DNA from: JALXCG01 sp026991065 [NCBI: Gemmatimonadota bacterium]
Lineage (GTDB): Bacteria > GCA-2686955
NCBI GenBank assembly: GCA_026991065.1
Contig: JALXCG010000097.1
Coordinates: 1-8,368 of the forward strand
Direction: 5' to 3'
DNA: 8,368 bases
In this document: in pieces, positions 1 to 6,833 of the stretch
Numbering within the stretch: the first letter of the stretch is position 1
How the letters are laid out: each line of letters begins with the position of its first letter
Translations under genes and position numbers: made by a program
Notes under the pieces: model-generated
What the model was told of the DNA's origin: nothing
Seen by the model: only the letters and a program-made list of their open reading frames with translations
Database searches by the model: none

Positions 1-414
1 GTCCAGATCGCGGCGCAAGGCGCGGGCATCGAAGGGGGCGCCGGAACGAGCATCCAGCCGACTTAGCAACTCCTCCTCGGAGAAGAGTTCCGAACCGCTG
101 AAGCGGATTCGACCGAGGTGCCAGCGAGGCCCCGGGACAATCTGCGCCAGCCAGTCCTGGCCGCGCTCTGTCACGCGCACCTGGGCACTGCCGAAACCCT
201 CCGCCAAGCAGGCATCAAGCAGTGCGCCGGCCACATCGCCGGGTGCAGTCGCCGCGGCCGCCGCCGCGCGCAGAGTCGCCGGATCGGGGCCCGGTGCGCT
301 CAGTTCAACCAGCACTTCGGCGGCGGCCGGCCGCAGCCCACGCAGCCCGGCCAACGCCACCAGCAAGCCGATCCCGACCCACCGGCCGGCACGCTTAGAA
401 AAAGGCCGAGACAC
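1..414 (-). CDS. POTRA-containing BamA/TamA-family outer-membrane protein, N-terminal part
   Basis: Partial: the first 138 codons are present and the frame runs off the low-coordinate edge. The GTG start is set by a strong ribosome-binding site (GGGGGAG at 426-420, 5-base spacer). A signal peptide follows: basic SKRAGR, then VGIGLLVALAGL, ending near RPAAA|E (residue 32). Residues about 60-97 resemble the second half of a POTRA domain (ALLDACLAEGFGSAQVRV, then QIVPGPRW), and residues 99-138 begin the next one (HLGRIRFSGSELFSEEELLS, then GAPFDARALRRDLD). The arrangement of a GPR-hydrophobic-G-x-I-x-F-x-G block followed by an acidic helix is characteristic of Omp85 proteins. The expected C-terminal 16-strand barrel is outside the window. 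Family members insert or assemble outer-membrane proteins, so it could serve the large barrel encoded just upstream. Whether it is BamA, TamA or a dedicated relative cannot be told from this part. The start overlaps the end of the barrel gene by 20 bases. Confidence 0.8.
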   Translation of the reverse strand, partial: MSRPFSKRAGRWVGIGLLVALAGLRGLRPAAAEVLVELSAPGPDPATLRAAAAAATAPGDVAGALLDACLAEGFGSAQVRVTERGQDWLAQIVPGPRWHLGRIRFSGSELFSEEELLSRLDARSGAPFDARALRRDLD

Positions 415-3400
415 GAAGACTCCCCCGGTTGCGAATTCCCGACTGGGGCTCGACGGTGCTGGTGAAATCCCCGGAAGCGGTCACGATATCGGTCAGGCGG
501 TAGTCGATCAAGGCGTGGAAACGCCAGGTCGTACCGATTTCGCGTCCGCCACGCGCGCTGATCGGAACTTCGCCGCGAACGGTATCGAGCCACTCCGCGC
601 CGGCATCCAGAACCGCCCGTCCGCGCTCCGGGAGATTCCAGCGCACACCGGGTGTGATTCGGGCACTGCGAAGTTCCGCTTCGATGCCACGCTCCACCTG
701 CAGATCCCGATGCATCTCGCTCTGCAAGAAAGCCTCCAGTCGCGCTCCCGGCGCGCGGGTCCAATCGGTAGTCAGGAAGAGTCCGCGAGACACCCGGTCC
801 ACGCCGAGCGCCGCGGAGCGATCGCTTTCATTCTCCCAGCCCCCTTCAATCTCAGTCACATAGAGACGCGCGAACTGAGTGCGCAGGCGCAGTGAGCGAC
901 GGCTGGTCGCACGCTTGCGCGGGCTGTTGCCGCCGGGATCATCCAGAGAGCGGGATTCAGCCAGGCGCAAACGCAGATTCCAGGTCTCGGCGGCGGGGCG
1001 CAGCAGCAGATCGGCACGCCCATCAACCACGCCGCGCAGAGTCAAGCCGGGCACCTGAAGCAGTGCCGGCCTCAGCAGCGCAAGATCCCAGCGCTCGCCG
1101 CTGCGGGATCTCTCTTCAACGCGCAGATTTCCCTCGAAGGCAACAAGCCGGGAGAGCCCGCCGGCCGCCGCGCGGCGCTCGGGGTGGATGCGCAGATCCC
1201 ACTCGGTGGCCGCCTCAAGCACCCCTTCGCGCTGCCCGGTCCGTTCGGTGACGCGGGCAAAGCTCCCCCCCTCCGGGTCGTAGTAGTAGACACCGCGCTC
1301 CGGATCGTAGCTATAGAGCGGCGGCAGAGAATCCCCGACCGCCGGAACGTAGCGTTCAACCGCGAGTTCCTCCTCGCCACCCGAGAAGCGGTAGGCCGAA
1401 GTCAGAGCAAACACGCGCTCGCGTCCCAGGTAGGAGGATTCGAGCGCCACCACATCCGACTCCTCGCGGGTTGCGGCGGTGCGGCGCCAGCGGTGGCTGG
1501 CATCCGCCTGCAGACTCAATCCGGAGCGGGTCGCAAAGCGCGCGGCGAGCGTGCTGGTGAAGGAGCGGCCGAGAGACTCGCGGCGCCCGGCCGCGCGGCG
1601 GTACTCCCAACGCCAGCGCTCACTCGCCTTGATCTCGAGCGCGTCGGTCGGCGCGGCTTCAATGCCGGTCCGCAGATCATCGAAACCGGTGACCACCTGC
1701 AGCGAATCGGTGCGCTCCTCCCGCTCGGCCCCAATCCACGGGGAATACCCGGTCGCGTTCCAGCGGCTCTCCCCCTCCCACTCGCGAAATCGGAACATCG
1801 GGGCGCCGTCCCGATCGCGCCGAACATCGTTCACCCGCAACCAGCCCGCCGGGCCCGACTCGGGCAATCCGCCATCGATCCGGAACTGCATCCGCCGCAT
1901 CGCCACCGCGTCGTCGCCGCGATAGCCACCCACACCGGACCAGCGCAGCCAGCGCCGCAGATCGTGCCGCAGTTCCAGATCCAGGCGATCGCGCGCCACC
2001 GTTTGCAGCGAGTTATCGCTCCCCCACCCCTCGATGGTCCGCACCTCCAGTTCACGCCCCGGGGGCTGGAAGCCGGATTGCTGCTCCTTCCAGGCAGCCC
2101 GCCCCGAGAGCGTGCCCCAATCCCACCGCCCCGGAGTCAGGGCCAGCGGTCGAAGCGTCAGCGAAAGCGCGGCAGCGGCTCGCGGTTCACGTTGGTCGAG
2201 CGTGGAGAGAAGGTTGGCGTCGGCGCGTGTCAGCGCCGCTTCCGCCGCCAGCGAGAGGGGTGCCCCCCCCAGGGCGGCGGTCAAGCGAAAGTCGGCAACT
2301 TCCAGACGCTCCGGCAGGGGCAGGAGAACCACCGGATCGTAATCCCCCGACCTGGGCCCCACGTAGGTGAAATAGATCGGCCCATCGTAGGGGATCTCCC
2401 GGCGGTAGGAACCCGCCCCGCTCCCCACGCGGCTAAACACAACCCGATAATCGCCGGCCCCCGGAGCGTAGGTGTAAGCCAGGCTGCCATCGGCCTGCTC
2501 CACGAGAACGTAGTCTCCCTCCCCCGGATCCACCTGGGTGGCGCCGTCCCGCCGCGCCGCCGCCGCGTCGCCCCCGGCCGCCTGCAGAATGCCCCGGTCC
2601 AGATCATCGAGACTGCCGAAAAGCGGATCTCCCGGGTCATCTCCTTCGCGAAAAAACAGAACAGACGCGCGCACCCGCTCCTGCTCGCCGGCATAGAGGC
2701 GCCCCATGGAGATGGTGCGGCGATACTGGTCCGTCGAGTATTCGTAATCGACGATGATCTCCTGCTCGGAGGTGATCAGGCGCCGCGCGGTGAAGGTTAC
2801 CTCGCCGGTCTCGTAGTCGATAACGTAGTCGCGATCGGCTCCACGCACCATCGCCACACCATCGATCCACACCCGCTCACTGCCGGCCAGAATCAGGATG
2901 TGGGCCTCCCCCTCCCGCTGCAGCAGATAGGGCCCCTGATTGCCCTCCTGGCCGATGATCCGCTGAGTGGCGAAGCGTCCCTTGGTCACCAGCCCGGCCA
3001 GATCCACGCCACCTCCCCAGTGCCACATTTCGCCACGGGCGCCACTGGCTTTGCGCTCAAACCGCGCCCATTCCCCCTCATTCTGACGCAGCACCTGATC
3101 GCCGAGACGGGCGCGAAAATCGTCGCTTCTGACCTCCACATAGACCTTGTCGATCTCATCCAGCTCGGTTGTGGTGCCCTCCGGTTGAAACGGAACGCTC
3201 TGATCGGAGAGCACGCCGTTGACCTCAATTCCTTCACTGATCGTGCCAAAGAGGGTCACCCGCAGCGACTGTTCAACTGCCGGCTCGCCGTCGTGCCCAA
3301 CCTGAATCCCCACACTCTTGGAGCCGGTGATGAAGAGCGTGGAGGGAATCTCCGGGCTCAGCCGCAGCGCCGGACCGGCCATCATCCCGCCACCGGCCTG

Positions 3401-3829
3401 CGCCGGCGGCAACGAGTCCGGGTTGACCAGAAAAAGCTCAGCCGGCAGATGGAAGGGAAAGGCTAGGTAGGAGACGGTCACCTCTTCGCCGACCGGCAGG
3501 CGGCGGCTCAGCGTCAGGGTGTTGCTCTCCAGATCGAGAAAATAGCCGACCCCGGCCGTCAACCGCCGCCCGTCACGCACCACCCGCAGGCTCTTCGGAC
3601 TTGGAAAGGGGCAAGCGAGACGGTAGGGGCCGCGGGTGCCGTCGCCGGAGATCTGAAAACTGCATTCGCCGGCGCGGCGCACCACCGCCAGAGAATCGCT
3701 CCGGGTCTCCTCAGTGCCGCTCGCCGGCGCTGCCGTGGCGCCGACACGCGTCGCCCCGAGAATCACGAGAGCCGCGATCCTAGAAACTCGCGATGCGCAG
3801 GATTTCTCCGGTCTTCCCGTCGAGAACAT
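395..3829 (-). CDS. Large outer-membrane beta-barrel protein, possibly SprA-like T9SS translocon
   Basis: 1144 residues. The ATG at 3829 gives a basic N-region and a moderate signal peptide (AALVILGATRVGATAAPA); no better start follows before the hydrophobic core. Residues 80-122 are a small beta domain. Residues 160-380 resemble the repeated region of SprA/Sov: LFITGSKSVGIQVG, a strand block with VTLFGTISEGIEVNGVLSDQ, DEIDKVYVEV, then RLGD, and finally RDYVIDYETGEVTFTARRLI. Residues 436-510 carry four Gly-x-Gly-Asp/Ser-Tyr type motifs. From about 515 to the end are amphipathic strands typical of a barrel, with loops such as YDPERG/YDPEGG (841-855), ending in SLRVSAFF, a plausible beta-signal. 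In T9SS, SprA is the outer-membrane export channel and binds PorV and the Plug protein. SprA is usually over 2000 residues, so this would be a short relative. Context with PorU/PorV supports the idea; an unrelated barrel sharing the same N-terminal modules remains possible. It overlaps the previous gene by 50 bases and the next by 20. Confidence 0.6.
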   Translation of the reverse strand: MFSTGRPEKSCASRVSRIAALVILGATRVGATAAPASGTEETRSDSLAVVRRAGECSFQISGDGTRGPYRLACPFPSPKSLRVVRDGRRLTAGVGYFLDLESNTLTLSRRLPVGEEVTVSYLAFPFHLPAELFLVNPDSLPPAQAGGGMMAGPALRLSPEIPSTLFITGSKSVGIQVGHDGEPAVEQSLRVTLFGTISEGIEVNGVLSDQSVPFQPEGTTTELDEIDKVYVEVRSDDFRARLGDQVLRQNEGEWARFERKASGARGEMWHWGGGVDLAGLVTKGRFATQRIIGQEGNQGPYLLQREGEAHILILAGSERVWIDGVAMVRGADRDYVIDYETGEVTFTARRLITSEQEIIVDYEYSTDQYRRTISMGRLYAGEQERVRASVLFFREGDDPGDPLFGSLDDLDRGILQAAGGDAAAARRDGATQVDPGEGDYVLVEQADGSLAYTYAPGAGDYRVVFSRVGSGAGSYRREIPYDGPIYFTYVGPRSGDYDPVVLLPLPERLEVADFRLTAALGGAPLSLAAEAALTRADANLLSTLDQREPRAAAALSLTLRPLALTPGRWDWGTLSGRAAWKEQQSGFQPPGRELEVRTIEGWGSDNSLQTVARDRLDLELRHDLRRWLRWSGVGGYRGDDAVAMRRMQFRIDGGLPESGPAGWLRVNDVRRDRDGAPMFRFREWEGESRWNATGYSPWIGAEREERTDSLQVVTGFDDLRTGIEAAPTDALEIKASERWRWEYRRAAGRRESLGRSFTSTLAARFATRSGLSLQADASHRWRRTAATREESDVVALESSYLGRERVFALTSAYRFSGGEEELAVERYVPAVGDSLPPLYSYDPERGVYYYDPEGGSFARVTERTGQREGVLEAATEWDLRIHPERRAAAGGLSRLVAFEGNLRVEERSRSGERWDLALLRPALLQVPGLTLRGVVDGRADLLLRPAAETWNLRLRLAESRSLDDPGGNSPRKRATSRRSLRLRTQFARLYVTEIEGGWENESDRSAALGVDRVSRGLFLTTDWTRAPGARLEAFLQSEMHRDLQVERGIEAELRSARITPGVRWNLPERGRAVLDAGAEWLDTVRGEVPISARGGREIGTTWRFHALIDYRLTDIVTASGDFTSTVEPQSGIRNRGSLRVSAFF
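415..426 (-). promoter_or_regulatory. Shine-Dalgarno site of the POTRA/Omp85 gene
   Basis: Read on the minus strand, GGGGGAG at 426-420 is followed by TCTTC and then GTG at 414. This is the clearest ribosome-binding site in the window and fixes the GTG start. It lies inside the last codons of the large barrel gene, so the two are probably translated from one message. Confidence 0.7.
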
Positions 3830-4703
3830 GCAGATGGCCGTCCGGGCTGAAGGCGACGTCGACAGGGTCGAGCGCAGGAGTCATTCGAAAGAGGAGTTCG
3901 CCACTGGAAGCGAGCAGCACGACCACCTGGCGTCCAGCCAGCGCCAGACGCCCCTGGCCATCGAGCGCCAGGCCCCGCCACTCGCCGCCGGCCGGCGCCC
4001 AGGTAACGCGGAAGGAACCGAAAGCGTCGAAAACGACGATGCGCTCACCATCCGCGACAAAAACGCCGTAGCGACGATCATAGGCGATCGCGCGTGGCTC
4101 GCGCAGCCGCCCCGGCAGATTGCCGAAGCCGCCGAAACGCCGTTCGATCCGCCCGAACGGATCGAGCAGCAGCACTTGGTGCGTCTCCGCGTCGAGCACG
4201 GCCAGGCGTCCGGCGGGGTCGTAATCGAGATCGACCGGGCGGAACACCCCCCCGGAGAGGTCGGCGCTCTGCAGAAGCACCCGGTCAAAGGCGTAGGAAC
4301 GCGCGGCGAGATTGGTGGCGTAGCGCACCACGCGACCATTGCCGGCATCCGCCAAAGCGAAGAAAAAGCCGGCGCCGGCAGCGATCCCGCGGGGATCGAG
4401 AAAGCCGCCGTCGGGGCTCGACCCGCAGCGCCCGATCGAATGGAGGGCAAGCCCTTGCGCTGACCGCACATCGATCCGGCAGCGCGCGGCATCGACGACG
4501 TAAAGTGCCCCCTGGCGATCGATCGTCAGAGAGACAGCTCCCTGCATTCCGGTGGCCAGCCGCCACTCCACCGGCGGCGGATCCGCAACCTCGTTGGCCC
4601 CGCGGGCCAGCGCGGGGAAAAGCAGTGCGCCGCAGAGCACGACAATCCGAAATCGGAGTGCCGATGCCCTGCTCCGCACCGGGAAGGCCAGCGCCCGCAA
4701 CAC
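3780..4703 (-). CDS. Secreted NHL-type six-repeat beta-propeller protein
   Basis: 307 residues. The GTG start lies 2 bases after the previous stop; no strong ribosome-binding site is visible, and the TTG next to it or the GTG at 4679 are alternatives. A basic N-terminus (RSRASALRFR) leads into IVVLCGALLFPALARGA, a signal peptide ending near residue 36. The mature part is six repeats of about 40-48 residues, beginning near 58, 106, 157, 204, 243 and 281. Each has the NHL pattern of a short hydrophobic strand, Asp/Gly turn, 'LYVVDA'-like strand, then 'RIxVxDxxG' (for example DLDYDPAGRLAVLDAE and DVAFSPDGHLHVLD). Six repeats would close a complete propeller. Cys75 and Cys93 could form a disulfide outside the cytoplasm. 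No catalytic signature is evident; NHL propellers usually bind proteins or other ligands. Its place between T9SS-type genes suggests a periplasmic or surface binding partner (inference). The last 50 bases overlap the start of the next gene. Confidence 0.75.
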   Translation of the reverse strand: MLRALAFPVRSRASALRFRIVVLCGALLFPALARGANEVADPPPVEWRLATGMQGAVSLTIDRQGALYVVDAARCRIDVRSAQGLALHSIGRCGSSPDGGFLDPRGIAAGAGFFFALADAGNGRVVRYATNLAARSYAFDRVLLQSADLSGGVFRPVDLDYDPAGRLAVLDAETHQVLLLDPFGRIERRFGGFGNLPGRLREPRAIAYDRRYGVFVADGERIVVFDAFGSFRVTWAPAGGEWRGLALDGQGRLALAGRQVVVLLASSGELLFRMTPALDPVDVAFSPDGHLHVLDGKTGEILRIASF

Positions 4704-4705
4704 GG

Positions 4706-5839
4706 TCAGAACGCGCGACTCAGGCGAACTTCAACCGCAGGGTTGCGCGTATCGGGATTGACCCCCAGCCCCAAGCGCGCACCGCCCGGCAGCGCGGCCA
4801 GGTGTTCGCGATTCTTCAGTGCCGCGCCCTTGCCGGCGTGCACCGAGGCGATCACGTGGTTGAAGATTGCCAGACCACCGACAAAAGTCGCCTGCTTGAA
4901 AGCGTCGTTGGAGCGGCCACGCAAGCGTTTGTACTCAGCCAGATTCTGTTCCGCCAGATCCCGCGCGGAACCGACCGGGCGAGCGGATTTCTCGTCCGGA
5001 TGGGCCCAGTTCCAGGCCCACTCTCCACCATAGGCGCGGATCCGGTATTCATCGTACGCGCCCTTGATGTTCTCGTTCGAGACGATCGGCTCCTGATCAT
5101 AGAAAAAGTCACTCAGTTCACCGCTGAAGTCGCGATTGGGCGGCAAATGAGAACGCGCCGCGTCGATCCAGGCATTCTGGTTGTAGGACTCCTTCTGGTT
5201 CTCACTCATGATCGGTTGCAGCACCTGCGTGTCGAAAGGCTCGTAATACTCCAGGAAGTCCGCTTCTTGTGCCAGGATGCTGATATCTTCCCCCGGCAGC
5301 GGCTGCCAGTCGAAAAAGCCGGTGGCGTCTCCAGTATAGGGAATCGGATCGCTGCCGCCACCGACCACGCGCAAATAGGAGTCGCCATAGTAGTCCCCGC
5401 TCCAGAGCGACTCCTCCTTAATTAGATCCTCGTAGTACTTGTCGAAATCGTGGCCGGAGTCCGGCGCTTTGGCGGCCGCCCCGGCGGTCTTCTGCGCATA
5501 GCGCATGAAATCGGTCTCGCGGCTGTCGCCCTCGCTCTTCAGATAGAGATAGGTGCCGACTGTGATCCCCTCGAGCCCCAGAAACAGGGCTCCGCTCATC
5601 GGCCGATCCCCGTAGAACTGCCCGAGCCCCGGCAGCACCGCCGAGGCGCCAAAGGCGATCCAGGGGTTCTTGGAGGAAGGCGCCGCGGTCAGCGCGGGAT
5701 CGGCCGCCGGGTCCGCGCCGAGATTCGCCACCGCTTGCTCCATCGCAAGGCTCACCGAGCCGGGAAAAAGTTCCGCGTGAGCCGCTGAAGCCGCGCACAG
5801 AGCCACCGCCAGGGTCCAGGATTTTGTTTGCGTTCTCAT
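4706..5839 (-). CDS. Secreted DUF5683-like protein with a large central insert
   Basis: 377 residues, ATG start, signal peptide at residues 1-22 (ending SAAHA|ELF). Residues 58-102 contain NPWIAFGASAVLPGLGQFYG and a second hydrophobic stretch, the 'ExLPGxGQxY' type hairpin seen in DUF5683-like envelope proteins of FCB bacteria. A second hydrophobic patch at 311-337 (FKQATFVGGLAIFNHVIASV) resembles the last helix of that family. Between them lies a region of about 200 residues rich in Tyr, Trp, Asp and Glu (DFDKYYEDLIKEESLWSGDY; GGEWAWNWAH), longer than I would expect for the family. The C-terminus (ARLGLGVNPDTRNPAVEVRL then SRAF) looks like a beta-hairpin ending in Phe, as in outer-membrane proteins. 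Function is unknown; an envelope location is likely. It lies 3 bases after the PorV-like gene and 2 bases before the propeller gene, so it is probably co-translated with them. The family assignment comes from motif resemblance only. Confidence 0.6.
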   Translation of the reverse strand: MRTQTKSWTLAVALCAASAAHAELFPGSVSLAMEQAVANLGADPAADPALTAAPSSKNPWIAFGASAVLPGLGQFYGDRPMSGALFLGLEGITVGTYLYLKSEGDSRETDFMRYAQKTAGAAAKAPDSGHDFDKYYEDLIKEESLWSGDYYGDSYLRVVGGGSDPIPYTGDATGFFDWQPLPGEDISILAQEADFLEYYEPFDTQVLQPIMSENQKESYNQNAWIDAARSHLPPNRDFSGELSDFFYDQEPIVSNENIKGAYDEYRIRAYGGEWAWNWAHPDEKSARPVGSARDLAEQNLAEYKRLRGRSNDAFKQATFVGGLAIFNHVIASVHAGKGAALKNREHLAALPGGARLGLGVNPDTRNPAVEVRLSRAF

Positions 5840-5853
5840 GGCCTAAAACCCCC
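5840..5853 (-). promoter_or_regulatory. Probable Shine-Dalgarno site of the DUF5683-like gene
   Basis: On the minus strand a GGGGG run at 5853-5849 lies 9 bases before the ATG at 5839. It overlaps the final Trp-Gly-Phe-stop codons of the PorV-like gene, so terminating ribosomes would be placed on it. This supports the chosen ATG and translational coupling. The G run is also required by the encoded WGF, so its role as a binding site is plausible rather than certain. Confidence 0.5.
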
Positions 5854-6808
5854 ACGAAATGGTGAAGAGCTGTTTCAGATCGAGATCATTGTCGTCAACA
5901 ACCGCCAGATCGAAGGCCGCGTTTCCCCACTTGAAGCCCAGACCATAGCTGTAGCTGCGCCCGCTGCTGCGCACATCACGCTCCCAGATGTAGCCGCCGC
6001 GCAGTGACAGCGCCTCGATGCTGGAAGACTCGGTCAGATAAGTAAACTCGGTGCCCAGATAACCCTTGATCTCGCGCCATTGGAGATCGGCGGATTCGTC
6101 GAGGATCGTCGTCGATTTGTAAAGATCGCTGGTCACGATCCAGCGATTGACATCGTCGTTCAGAATCTCATAGCGGGCGCCCAGAACCGCGCGCCCGGCG
6201 ATCGGGTCCGCCTGGTAGGCATCGATATACTGGAATTTCGGGCCCTGATTGCGCAGGGTCATGGCGAGGGCCAGGCGGTCGGTTGCGTGCCAGCGCATGC
6301 CGAGGTCGAAGGCGGTGGAATAGCCAACCACGTCCGCGAGTTTCGACATCAGCAGCTTAATGTTGGCGCCAAACTCGAGATCATCCGCGACGTTCGTGGC
6401 GTAGCTGATGCTGCTGAAGAAATCCCATACGCCCAACTTGCCCAGGACTTCACCGGCGGCATCCGTTTCCGGAATATCTTCGCCCAAATGGTCCAGGTAC
6501 ATTCCGAAAGCGAAGTTGCCCCATTCCCCGCCAGGGGTGGCAAAAGAGAGGAACTCCACCCGGTGGTCCACCACGTTTTCCATGTGGCTGAGGAGCAATT
6601 GCGGCTCTTCGAGACGGGCCAGCCCCGCCGGGTTCCAGTGGATCGCCTGGACCCCCTCGCCTTCAGCCGTAAAGGCCTTGCCCATGCCGGCCGCTCTCGC
6701 CCCATAAGGGAAAAGCACCCAGATCACGTCGTTTCCCTGGGCGCAGGCATCGCTTCCCAAGAGCCCAAGGCCCAAAACCAGGCCCATATACCTAAGAAAT
6801 CGGTTCAT
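5843..6808 (-). CDS. porV: PorV/PorQ-family outer-membrane beta-barrel protein
   Basis: 321 residues. The ATG start is followed by a signal peptide (residues 1-24, ending ACAQ|G). The mature N-terminus carries the family signature: LFPYGARAAGMGKAFTAEG (residues 32-50), then AIHWNPAGLARLE (55-67). The rest alternates polar and apolar residues in strand-like blocks (for example FGANIKLLMSK and YSYGLGFKWG) and ends in ISWGF, a typical C-terminal beta-signal with terminal aromatic residues. Length and layout fit the FadL-like PorV/PorQ fold of about 300-390 residues. In T9SS, PorV collects cargo at the SprA translocon and hands it to PorU; PorQ is a paralogue in the attachment complex. Adjacency to PorU favours a PorV role, but the two cannot be separated with certainty here. 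The ribosome-binding site is weak (GGGAA about 11 bases upstream), so translation may depend on coupling to the gene before it. The stop lies 3 bases before the next ATG. Confidence 0.85.
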   Translation of the reverse strand: MNRFLRYMGLVLGLGLLGSDACAQGNDVIWVLFPYGARAAGMGKAFTAEGEGVQAIHWNPAGLARLEEPQLLLSHMENVVDHRVEFLSFATPGGEWGNFAFGMYLDHLGEDIPETDAAGEVLGKLGVWDFFSSISYATNVADDLEFGANIKLLMSKLADVVGYSTAFDLGMRWHATDRLALAMTLRNQGPKFQYIDAYQADPIAGRAVLGARYEILNDDVNRWIVTSDLYKSTTILDESADLQWREIKGYLGTEFTYLTESSSIEALSLRGGYIWERDVRSSGRSYSYGLGFKWGNAAFDLAVVDDNDLDLKQLFTISWGF

Positions 6809-6833
6809 GCTGTGTTGATTCCCGATCAGTTGC

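Noticed and set aside
236-345. GC-rich CGG/GCC runs as a possible repeat or hairpin
   Set aside because: They encode an alanine-rich stretch at the start of the POTRA gene and show no regular repeat unit.
300-764. A 154-codon minus-strand frame covering the junction of the barrel and POTRA genes
   Set aside because: It is out of frame with both supported genes and ends shortly after their junction; the GTG-initiated POTRA frame has the ribosome-binding site and signal peptide.
1184-3466. A 760-codon open frame on the plus strand opposite the large barrel gene
   Set aside because: It is antisense to a gene with clear family-like motifs, its product is low-complexity and rich in Pro, Arg, His and Gly, and it has no recognisable domain. 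Long antisense frames are expected in GC-rich coding DNA.
4094-5425. A 443-codon plus-strand frame across the propeller and DUF5683-like genes
   Set aside because: Its Arg/Ala/Pro-rich product spans the junction of two well-supported minus-strand genes and has no signal peptide or known motif, so it is a shadow frame.
6809-6833. The 25-base gap between the PorU-like and PorV-like genes as a promoter or terminator
   Set aside because: It is too short for a promoter and shows no hairpin followed by a T run; it is simply an intergenic spacer.
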